A DNA stretch of 64,000 nucleotides. It comes from Thiohalocapsa sp. ML1 (lineage in GTDB: Bacteria; Pseudomonadota; Gammaproteobacteria; Chromatiales; Chromatiaceae). Under the pieces are notes generated by a model that had not been told where the DNA came from, ran no database searches, and saw only the letters and a program-made list of their open reading frames with translations. Location: NCBI RefSeq assembly GCF_001469165.1, contig NZ_JABX01000003.1, forward strand, positions 62,001-126,000. The letters are read 5' to 3'. Shown here one piece after another: positions 24,980 to 32,597 of the stretch (position 1 is the first letter of the stretch; each line of letters starts with the position of its first letter). A program made the position numbers and the translations under genes.

Positions 24980-25924
24980 TTATCTCCCCGCCGCCCGCCC
25001 GCCGCGACGCCGCAGCGCGCCCACCAGCGCGAGCCCCGGCAGCAGCAGCGCCGCGGTTGCGGGCGCGGGCACGCCGGCCGGAAAGCTCGTCGGCGGCACC
25101 CGCTGATTCATGGACACGAAGTAGGAGAAGCGCAGCGTCACGCTCGCAGCCGGGCCCAGCGTCCAGGGCACCCTCAGCCCCGTGGCCATCTCGACGCCGT
25201 CGACGACGGGGCCTGTGGCGTTGTTTAAGGCGGCGAAGATGGTCGGATCGGGCAGGTCGCCCAACAACCCAACGTCCCACGCCATGTCGTAGCCGTCTTG
25301 GTTGGCGGCCATGGCCAGGAATCGTGTCGTATTGCCGTCGGTGGCGTAGGCGACCCCGGTGGCGGCGTCCGCCGTGGCGGTCTCGTCGTAGGCATTGCCG
25401 GGGTCGGTTTCGTAGAAGTCGGGCAAGAGATAGGAGACGCTCTCCAGGGTCTGCGCGGTACCGGAGACGTTGGTGATCGTAAACTCCTGGCGAAACATGC
25501 TTTGCGTCCCAAAGCCGCCGTTGGCGTCGCGCAGCGGGCCGAGGATGTAGGTGAGCACGGCGACGGTGAAGTCCGGCGCGTCCCCGGCGTCGTTCAGGAT
25601 CTCGGCCGTATAGGAGACCGAGCTTGTCGGATCATCCCCGGTCACGGTGCCGCCATATTCGAGCTCCTTGCCGTTGATGGTTTGGTACTAGGCGCCTTAG
25701 TAGTTGTTTTCGTCTGGATCGCCCGAAAAGATCTGGCCGGCGAGGTAGATCTGGCCAAAGGTCCCGTTGCTCTGGACATTGACGGCGAAGCTGTCGGTAT
25801 CGCCGACGAAGGCCGCGGACACGGCCCCGGGCAGCAGCAGCGCGGCGGCGAGGCCGGGCCACAGCGGGGCGGCAAGATTACAGCGCGCTCGATCCGCGCG
25901 CGGCATTGGCTCTGGAACAGGCAT
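24980..25924 (-). pseudogene. PEP-CTERM secreted protein interrupted by two in-frame stops
   Basis: One continuous frame runs from ATG 25924 to the stop at 24980, with a signal peptide (WPGLAAALLLPGAVSAAFVG), a beta-rich body (FRQEFTITNVSGTAQTLESV) and a PEP-CTERM-like sorting tail (VPAPATAALLLPGLALVGAL plus RRRGG). The frame is broken by TAA (25697-25699) and TAG (25688-25690), only two codons apart inside TAAGGCGCCTAG. Removing those 12 bases would restore NNYYQTINGKELEYGG. Such proteins are normally exported and sorted by an exosortase; none is in the window. Either a pseudogene by a small insertion or two adjacent point mutations. Confidence 0.75.
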
Positions 25925-26255
25925 GGTGCGTCACCTCTGTGGCGGCAGCTCGGGGGCAAAAATGTCTATCGTTCCGCGCGCAGGCGGAGGCCAGGGCGGC
26001 AAGGGCTCGGGGCCGCCGCCCGGTAACGGGCGTGGGGATGTTACCAGGCGATGCTGCCGCCAACTGGCGTGAGGGCGGGGTCCACCAGCCAGGGCTCGGA
26101 ATAATCCGCGGCATCCGCGGGCGCGCTGAAGGCCCCGATCAGGTCGTCGAACAACAGCGTGCCGGCCGGCGCCTGCGGCAGCGCGATGGTCGCCGCCGCG
26201 GATCTCGGCGTCGCTGATGGTGCCAGCTTCGAGCGGGTCAAGGTCCGGCACCTCG
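25925..26255. other. Intergenic stretch with a possible coding remnant
   Basis: On the minus strand 26041-26241 a frame reads ATIALPQAPAGTLLFDDLIG, then ADYSEPWLVDPALTPVGGSI and stops. Its composition looks coding but I cannot assign a family, and there is no credible start. The remainder holds nothing I recognise. Confidence 0.3.
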
Positions 26256-26687
26256 TCAGCGACCCGGTGCTGGGACCTGCTCCACCTCAAACCCCACCAC
26301 CGTGCGCCGCTCGCGGCTGAATTCGACGCCGATCAGGTGGATCGGCCGGTCCTCGCCGCGGTAGCGCGCGGCATAGTCCTTGTCCTTGAGTTGTTGCAGC
26401 GCGCGCCCGTCGGGGGTCAGCTCCACCACCTTGAATTCGAATAGAGACACCTGGCCGTTGAAGCGCAGCGCCAGGTCCAGCCTGCCCGCGTTGCTCGCTT
26501 CCTCCGGGGTCACATCCAGGCCCAGCGCCGCGAATACGGCGTAGAAGACGCCGGCTGAGTGGCCCTCGTAGCGGCTGATCTTGTTGTTGCGGTACCAATC
26601 CGGCGGCATGCCGTCGTAGAGCGCGGTGAAGAAGCGCTCCAGGCCGGCGAAGTCGTTCGCGAGCAGCAGCGAGTCTAACCCCTGCAT
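26256..26687 (-). CDS. Truncated AAA-ATPase-family protein: PD-(D/E)XK nuclease C-terminal domain only
   Basis: 143 residues: LANDFAGLERFFTALYDGMP, NNKISRYEGHSAGVFYAVFA, GLDVTPEEASNAGRLDLALR, FEFKVVELTPDG and RPIHLIGVEFSRERRTVVGF. This is the C-terminal nuclease-like domain (PF08011 type) of the DUF1703 family, in which an N-terminal AAA ATPase of about 350 residues normally precedes it. No ATPase is present, because the BREX locus starts immediately upstream on the other strand. The acidic core (RLDLAL, FEFK) is retained. It is probably a remnant, although a free domain protein cannot be excluded. Confidence 0.7.
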   Translation of the reverse strand: MQGLDSLLLANDFAGLERFFTALYDGMPPDWYRNNKISRYEGHSAGVFYAVFAALGLDVTPEEASNAGRLDLALRFNGQVSLFEFKVVELTPDGRALQQLKDKDYAARYRGEDRPIHLIGVEFSRERRTVVGFEVEQVPAPGR

Positions 26688-26856
26688 CCCCGCCGGCGCC
26701 CGCTGGCCCCGGGGAGCGGGCTCACGCTAGTACCGCGCCATGCGGTACGTTTTTTCCGGCAATCGCTTAAGGCGCGCGCTGCGCGCGACTTTCATGGTAA
26801 GCACTCGTCGGGTTTATCATTCGGGCCATCGGGACACCGAGCAGCAGGACAGCATC

Positions 26857-29800
26857 GTGAGCCAAGGCCGCTGGATCGAGATCACCCCCTCCGAGCATCC
26901 GTGGGAGCGCGAAGCGCTGGCCTTCCTGCGTGAACGCCTGCCTGACCAGGAGCCCTATCGCGCCTGGACCAACTTCGAGTTCATCGCCGGGGACGGGTCC
27001 ATCAACGAGGTGGACGCGCTCATCCTGACCCCCAAGGGCTTCTTCCTGATTGAGATCAAGAGCCGCCCCGGCCACGTCAACGGCGATGCCAGCACCTGGA
27101 CCTGGAGCGCCGACGGGCGCCGCTTCACCGACGACAACCCGCTCCTGCTCGCCAACCGCAAGGCGAAGAAGCTCGCCGACCTGCTGCGCGGCACCCGCGC
27201 GCTCAAGCAGCAGCCTGCGCCGTTCCTGGAGGCGCGCGTGTTCCTGTCCGCGGACGACAACCGCGTGCGACTGCCGGAGCATGTGGCCCGCCTGGTGCAC
27301 ACGCGGGATCGCGCCGGCGCCGGCGAGCGCAACAGCGGCCGCGGCATCGTCGATGCGCTGACGCGCTGGCCGGACGACCAACCGCCGCGCCGGCGCGTCG
27401 ACCGCCGTATCGCCAACGCCTTGACCCGCGCCATGGAGGAGGTGGGCGTGCGCCCGTCGCAGCGTGCGCGCCAAGTCGGGGACTATCGCCTGGAGCGGCT
27501 GCTGTTCGAGGGGCCGGCGTATCAGGATTGGTGCGCAACGCACGTCGCCCTGGACAAGGACAAGGCCCGGGTGCGCATCTACGTCGTGGAGCCGGGCGCC
27601 AGCGCCGAGGCGCGCGCCTCCATCGTCCGCGCCGCCAAGCGCGAGTACGCGATCCTGCACGGCATTGCGCACCCCGGCATCCTCCGTGCCCGGGCCTACA
27701 CCGAGCACGAGCGCGGACCGGCGCTGATCTACGAGTATGTCGAGAACGCGCGGCGCCTCGATCACTACCTCGCCGAGCATGGCGAGCGCCTCAGCGTCGG
27801 GCAGCGCATCGAGCTCTTGCGCGAGATCGCCGAGGCGGTGCGCTACGCCCACGGCAAGCGTCTCTATCATCGCGCCCTGAGCCCGCAGAACATCCTGGTG
27901 CTCGATGCCGACTCGCCCGCGCCGCGCGTGCAACTGCTGAACTGGCAGACCGCGGCGCGCGAGCCCGCGGCAACCCGGGGCACCGGCTTCGGCATCTCGG
28001 CCACCAGCCACATCGCCAACTTCGTTGCCGAGGAGAGTGCCGTCTACATGGCACCGGAGGCGCTGGCCGAGCGTGGCGAGGCCGGCGAGCAGGCCGATGT
28101 CTTTTCGCTGGGCGCCATCGCCTATCACCTGTTCGCCGGTGTGCCGCCGGCGACGAGCTTCTACGAGCTCTGCGAAAAGCTGCGCGAGGGCAAAGGCCTG
28201 CGCATCGCCGCCGCGCTCGATGGCGCGTCCGAGCGCCTCGACAGCCTGATCCAGTTCAGCACCTATCCCGAGGTCACCGGGCGGCTCGATACCGTCGCGG
28301 ATTTTCTGGACGAGCTCACCCGCTTCGAGGACGAGATCACCACGCCCGATCCGAAGGAAGGCCGCGTCCACGACCCCAGCCAGGCCAAACCCAAAGACAT
28401 CCTGAGCGACGGGCTCGTGGTCAAGCGCCGCCTTGGCAAGGGCGCCTCATCCGTCGCGCTGCTGGTGGACAACGGCGGCAAGGAGCAGGTCCTGAAGGTC
28501 GCGCTGGAGCCCGACGACAACGCCCGCCTCGCGGCGGAGGCGCGGGCGCTGAGCCAATTGCGCCGGCACCCGTTCATCGTGCAGCTCCACGAGCAGCGCG
28601 ACTACCAGGGCCGCAGCGGCCTGCTCATGGAGAAGGCCGGCGACCGCACCCTGCAGCAGCGCCTCGCCCAAGACGGCCCGCTGCAACTGGAGCTCCTGCA
28701 ACGCCTCGGCGAGGACCTGCTGCAGATCGTCGACTGGCTGGAGCAGGAAGGCATCCCGCACCGCGACATCAAGCCCGCGAATCTGGGCGTCGCGCTGATG
28801 GGCAAGACCGAGCAGCTACACCTCGTGCTGTTCGACTTCTCCCTCGCCGAGACGCCGGCAGAGAACATCCGTGCCGGCACCGTGCCCTACCTGGACCCGT
28901 TTCTGGCGCTGCGGCGGCCGCCGCGCTGGGACTTCCACGCGGAGCGCTTCGCCGCCAGCGTCACGCTCTACCAGATGGCGACGGGCAGCGAGCCCATCTG
29001 GGGCGATGGTCAGAGCGACCCCGCCGTGCTGGATGCGGAAGCGACGCTCGACGCCGACGCCTTCGACGCCGCGCTGCGCGAGCCCATGGCGGCCTTTTTC
29101 CGCAAGGCCCTGCGGCGCGACTACGCCGCGCGCTTCGACAACGCGCCGGACATGCTCGCCGCCTGGCGTGCCGTCTTCAGCGGTGCCGAGCGTGCCGAGG
29201 TGGCCACGGAGCATGGCGAGGGTACCGCGCCGGTCACGCCGCTCGAGCGGGCCACGCTCGACACCCTGCTGACCGAGCTCGGCCTGACGCCCCGGGCGCT
29301 GAACGCGCTCGAGCGCGCCGGGCTGCACAGCGTGCGCGACCTGCTGCACTACCCCATGGCGCGCATCCGCCGCCTGCGCGGTGTCGGCACCAAGACGCGG
29401 CGCGAGCTCGCCGAGTGCATGGAGGCGCTGGCCGAGCGCTTTCCGGAGGCCGCGGCGGAGCCCAAGCAAGTACCCCCGGACGAGGCCGAGGCGCCCGCCC
29501 AGCCGGACGAGACGCCCCGCATCGACGCCCTCGCGGCGCTGCTGGTGCCCGCCGGCCGCGGCACCGACGCCGAGCAGAACGCCCGCGCCGTCGCCCACCT
29601 GCTGCGCCTGGCGGCCGCCGCCGCCGACGCCTGGCCGAGCCAAAGCACCGTCGCCCGCGAGCTGGCGGTGAATCCCGCCACGGTGAGCAATGCGCTGGCC
29701 GGCGCGCGGCGGCGCTGGCTCAAGACCGGCGCCATCACCGGCCTGCGCGATGAGATCGTCGCCCTGCTGGACGCCCGGGGCGGCGTCATGACCGCCGCCG

Positions 29801-31128
29801 AGCTCTGCGAGGCGCTCCTCGCGAGCCGCGGCTCCGAGCAGGCCGAGCCCCTGCGCAGCCGCCAGGCGCGCGCCGTGCTGCGTGCGGCCGTGGAAACCGA
29901 GCGCGACCGCGCCGGCCCGCGTTGGATTCTGCGCCGCGCGGATCAGCCCACAGGCCTGCTGCTGGCGCGCGACGCCCCTGCCGACGACGCCGGCGGCGCC
30001 ATCGACGGCGAGCGCCTCGCCGACTACGCCGAGGCCCTGGGCCGGCGTGCCGACGCGCTCGCCGCGGAAGATCCGCTGCGCCCGCCCGGCCGCGCCCTGG
30101 AGGCCCTGCAAGCCGTCGTGCCCGTCCCCGGTGTCGCGCCGTTGCCGGCAAGCCGGCTGCTGCAGCTCGCCGCCGGCGCCTCGCGCACCGCCGCCGTGTC
30201 CACGCGCCTGGAGCTCTATCCCCGCGGCATGCCCGCGCCGCGCGCGCTCAAGCTCGCGCTGCGGGCCTTGTCCGGCGTGCGCCAGCTCACCCCCGCGCAA
30301 GTGCGCGAGCGCATCGCCGCGCGCTATCCGGAGGCCGAGCCGCTGCCGCCGCGGCCCGCGCTCGATGAGCTGTTGCGCGCCGCCGGCAGCGAGCTGCGCT
30401 GGCAGCCGGCACCGCCCGCCGCCGCCGGGCACCAAGCCGCGCCCGCCGCCGCCGCGCCGGAAGCCGGCGTCTACGTCGCGCCGCTGCGGGACTTCACCAC
30501 GGTGCTGTCGTCGACGCGGTTCACCAGCCCCACCGCCGTTGCCCGCCACTTCGACGCCGTGCCGGCGGACCAGGTCACGCTGGACCAGTTGGACCGGCGC
30601 CTGCGCCACAGCATCGAGCACGGCCAGTTCCTCGCGCTCACGGTCTCGCCGGCGCGCTGCCTGGCGGCGGAGCGCACCCTCGCCGCGCGCTTTGCGCTGG
30701 ACGTGCTGAGCCTGGACCGCCTCCTGATCCGCCACATGCAGGCCTTCGCCGCGGACAAGCAGGTGGACTGGCGCATGGTGCTCGCCGCCGACGCCGTGCC
30801 CGCCGCCGAGCGCGCGGAGAGCCGCGACTGGGCCAACCTCCAGCGCGTGGTGCGCGCCGCGCTGCCCGGTGTCAGCGCGGCGCTCGCGGCGGCCCCGCGG
30901 CACGTGCTGCTCACCAATCCCGGCCTGCTCGCGCGCTATGACCAGCTCGCGCTGCTCGGCGCGCTCTGTGAGCAGACCGGTCGCCCCGGCGGCCCGCCCG
31001 GCCTCTGGGTGCTCATCCCCACCGACGGGCAGAGCACGAAACCCATGCTGGACGGCCGCCCCGTACCCGTGTTCACCACGGCGCAATGGGCGCGGCTGCC
31101 GGACCTGTGGCTGGCGGCTGCCGCGTAG
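26857..31128 (+). CDS. pglW: BREX type 2 serine/threonine kinase PglW
   Basis: First gene of the BREX-2 (phage growth limitation) system. I prefer the GTG at 26857 (VSQGRWIEITPSEHPWEREA), which matches the usual PglW N-terminus; earlier ATGs at 26740 and 26794 add a basic, unlikely extension. From GTG it is 1423 residues. A NERD nuclease-related domain (10-130) contains NEVDALILTPKGFFLIEIKS. Kinase domain 1 (about 205-490) has a degenerate catalytic loop, YHRALSPQN, and no DFG. Kinase domain 2 (about 515-780) has GKGASS, VLKVAL, IPHRDIKPANLGV and FDFSLAE. Next come a helix-hairpin-helix segment (LRGVGTKTRRELAECM, about 850) and a long C-terminal region with a winged-helix-like part (STVARELAVNPATVSNALAG). 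The rest of the BREX set follows on the same strand. Confidence 0.92.
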   Translation: MSQGRWIEITPSEHPWEREALAFLRERLPDQEPYRAWTNFEFIAGDGSINEVDALILTPKGFFLIEIKSRPGHVNGDASTWTWSADGRRFTDDNPLLLANRKAKKLADLLRGTRALKQQPAPFLEARVFLSADDNRVRLPEHVARLVHTRDRAGAGERNSGRGIVDALTRWPDDQPPRRRVDRRIANALTRAMEEVGVRPSQRARQVGDYRLERLLFEGPAYQDWCATHVALDKDKARVRIYVVEPGASAEARASIVRAAKREYAILHGIAHPGILRARAYTEHERGPALIYEYVENARRLDHYLAEHGERLSVGQRIELLREIAEAVRYAHGKRLYHRALSPQNILVLDADSPAPRVQLLNWQTAAREPAATRGTGFGISATSHIANFVAEESAVYMAPEALAERGEAGEQADVFSLGAIAYHLFAGVPPATSFYELCEKLREGKGLRIAAALDGASERLDSLIQFSTYPEVTGRLDTVADFLDELTRFEDEITTPDPKEGRVHDPSQAKPKDILSDGLVVKRRLGKGASSVALLVDNGGKEQVLKVALEPDDNARLAAEARALSQLRRHPFIVQLHEQRDYQGRSGLLMEKAGDRTLQQRLAQDGPLQLELLQRLGEDLLQIVDWLEQEGIPHRDIKPANLGVALMGKTEQLHLVLFDFSLAETPAENIRAGTVPYLDPFLALRRPPRWDFHAERFAASVTLYQMATGSEPIWGDGQSDPAVLDAEATLDADAFDAALREPMAAFFRKALRRDYAARFDNAPDMLAAWRAVFSGAERAEVATEHGEGTAPVTPLERATLDTLLTELGLTPRALNALERAGLHSVRDLLHYPMARIRRLRGVGTKTRRELAECMEALAERFPEAAAEPKQVPPDEAEAPAQPDETPRIDALAALLVPAGRGTDAEQNARAVAHLLRLAAAAADAWPSQSTVARELAVNPATVSNALAGARRRWLKTGAITGLRDEIVALLDARGGVMTAAELCEALLASRGSEQAEPLRSRQARAVLRAAVETERDRAGPRWILRRADQPTGLLLARDAPADDAGGAIDGERLADYAEALGRRADALAAEDPLRPPGRALEALQAVVPVPGVAPLPASRLLQLAAGASRTAAVSTRLELYPRGMPAPRALKLALRALSGVRQLTPAQVRERIAARYPEAEPLPPRPALDELLRAAGSELRWQPAPPAAAGHQAAPAAAAPEAGVYVAPLRDFTTVLSSTRFTSPTAVARHFDAVPADQVTLDQLDRRLRHSIEHGQFLALTVSPARCLAAERTLAARFALDVLSLDRLLIRHMQAFAADKQVDWRMVLAADAVPAAERAESRDWANLQRVVRAALPGVSAALAAAPRHVLLTNPGLLARYDQLALLGALCEQTGRPGGPPGLWVLIPTDGQSTKPMLDGRPVPVFTTAQWARLPDLWLAAAA

Positions 31129-31222
31129 AGCGTGTCGGCCTGTTCAACACCCGCATGCGGCGCCGGGATGCACCGCCGCACCAGCGGCTTCCAGCCGCGG
31201 ATGATTCAGGAGCGCTGACCCG

Positions 31223-32185
31223 ATGGACGAGATCGCCACACCCCACGACACCTACTTCCGCGAGAGCTTCGGCCGCCGGGAGATCGCGCAGGACTTTCTG
31301 CGCGTGCAGCTCCCGCCGGCGCTGCTCGCCGAGATCGACCTCGCCGGTCTGGAGATCGCCAAAGACACCTACGTCGCCGCCGATCTGCGCACGTCCTACT
31401 CCGACCTCGTGTATCGCGTCCCCCACATCGGCGGCGGCCCGTTGAGCATCTATCTGCTGTTCGAGCACAAGCGCGCCCCCGAGCACTGGACCATGCTGCA
31501 ACTGCTGCGCTACATCGCCGCCGAGGGCGAGCAGTTCCGCAAGCAGCAGCCCGCGGCGCGTGCCTTGCCGCCGGTTTATCCCATCGTCATCTACCACGGC
31601 GACCGGCCGTGGCGGGCGCCGACCGGCTTCCACGCCCTGGTGGAGCCCCTGCCGGCGTCCATCGCGCCCTGCGTGCCGAGCTTCCGCTGTCACCTGGTCG
31701 ATCTGTCCGCGCGCACCAACGCCGAGATCAAGGGCGCGGTGCTGACCCGGCTGGTGCAGCTCGCGCTGCGCTGGATCATCAGCGCCGAGCCCGTCGCGCG
31801 GCTGCGCGAGCTGATCGCGCTGATCGAGCAGATCGAGGATCGCGAAACGGCCGTGGAAGTGCTTGAATCGCTGCTGCGCTACTACGTCCAAGGCACCGCT
31901 CGCGTGGCCGAGGCCGAGGTACGCCAACTCTTGCAGCAGACCGCCACCGGAGAACCGATCATGCAGACCTTCATCGACCGATACATCGAGCAAGGACTGG
32001 AGCAAGGACGCGAGCAGGGCCTTCAGCAGGGCGAGGCCACCGTGCTGCTGCGACAGATCGAGCGCAAGTTCGGCCCGCCGGACCCTGCGGTGCGCGAGCG
32101 GGTGCTGGCCGCGGACCCCGCGACCCTGCTCGCCTGGGCCGATCGCATCCTGAGCGCGGAGTCCCTGGACGCGGTGCTGCACTGA
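31223..32185 (+). CDS. rpn: Rpn-family recombination-promoting nuclease (PD-(D/E)XK)
   Basis: 320 residues. TPHDTYFRESFGRREIAQDF, then YSDLVYRVPHIGGGPLSIYL and FEHKRAPEHWTMLQLLRYIA show the PD-(D/E)XK core (SDLVY as the acid strand, FEHK as the E-x-K strand) of the COG5464 family (PF04754). The tail contains the sequence GLEQGREQGLQQG and a DUF4351-like end (LRQIERKFGPPDPAVRERVL). The gene lies 94 bp after pglW and interrupts the pglW-pglX pair. Rpn proteins have been linked to recombination and to phage defence; which applies here is unknown. Confidence 0.88.
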   Translation: MDEIATPHDTYFRESFGRREIAQDFLRVQLPPALLAEIDLAGLEIAKDTYVAADLRTSYSDLVYRVPHIGGGPLSIYLLFEHKRAPEHWTMLQLLRYIAAEGEQFRKQQPAARALPPVYPIVIYHGDRPWRAPTGFHALVEPLPASIAPCVPSFRCHLVDLSARTNAEIKGAVLTRLVQLALRWIISAEPVARLRELIALIEQIEDRETAVEVLESLLRYYVQGTARVAEAEVRQLLQQTATGEPIMQTFIDRYIEQGLEQGREQGLQQGEATVLLRQIERKFGPPDPAVRERVLAADPATLLAWADRILSAESLDAVLH

Positions 32186-32195
32186 GCCCCGGATC

Positions 32196-32504
32196 ATGCA
32201 GACCTTCATCGACAGATACATCGAGCAAGGACGCGAGCAGGGACTGGAGCAGGGACTGGAGCAGGGACTTGAGCAGGGACTTGAGCAGGGACTTGAGCAG
32301 GGACTTGAGCAGGGACTTGAGCAAGGACGCGAGCAGGGCCTTCAGCAGGGCGCGGCCACCATGCTGCTGCGACAGATCGAGCGCAAGTTCGGCCCGCCGG
32401 ACCCCGCAGTGCGCGAGCGCGTGCTGGCCGCGGACGCCGCGACCCTGCTCGCCTGGGCCGATCGCATCCTGAGCGCCGACTCGCTGGACGCCGTGCTGCA
32501 ATAG
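32196..32504 (+). CDS. Duplicated C-terminal domain of the Rpn protein with EQGL repeats
   Basis: 102 residues starting MQTFIDRYIEQGREQGLEQG. It duplicates the last about 80 residues of the preceding rpn gene, including LRQIERKFGPPDPAVRERVL, but the EQGL/EQGR motif is expanded to nine 12-bp units (32223-32330). The start begins 10 bp after the rpn stop. It lacks the nuclease domain. In Rpn systems a short C-terminal protein can be made by internal translation and bind the full-length protein; this gene could be a permanent, separate version of such a product. That role is inference. Confidence 0.7.
   Translation: MQTFIDRYIEQGREQGLEQGLEQGLEQGLEQGLEQGLEQGLEQGREQGLQQGAATMLLRQIERKFGPPDPAVRERVLAADAATLLAWADRILSADSLDAVLQ
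32223..32330 (+). repeat. Nine in-frame 12-bp units encoding EQGL/EQGR
   Basis: Units read GAGCAGGGACTT or GAGCAGGGACTG, flanked at both ends by GAGCAAGGACGC. Because the unit is 12 bp, changes in copy number keep the frame. The parent rpn gene has only three related units at the same place. Confidence 0.92.
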
Positions 32505-32597
32505 CCGCTCGGCACACCGCGGCCCGCGCCGCCGCGCCCCGGCCCGCAAGGCAACCCGCCGCGGTCAAGGGGCCGCAATCAAGGACAGAAAAACACC

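Noticed and set aside
24376-25476. Long plus-strand frame over the region before the PEP-CTERM gene
   Set aside because: It runs antisense through the PEP-CTERM gene and into Uma2 and has the Arg/Ser/Pro-rich composition typical of non-coding frames in GC-rich DNA.
25688-25699. Programmed stop-codon readthrough or selenocysteine in the PEP-CTERM gene
   Set aside because: The stops are TAA and TAG, not TGA, two codons apart, with no readthrough context visible; a small insertion or mutation is simpler.
26740-26856. Upstream ATG starts for pglW
   Set aside because: The extension (MRYVFSGNRLRRALRATFMV) is basic and unlike PglW N-termini, whereas the GTG at 26857 places the family's usual opening at the start.
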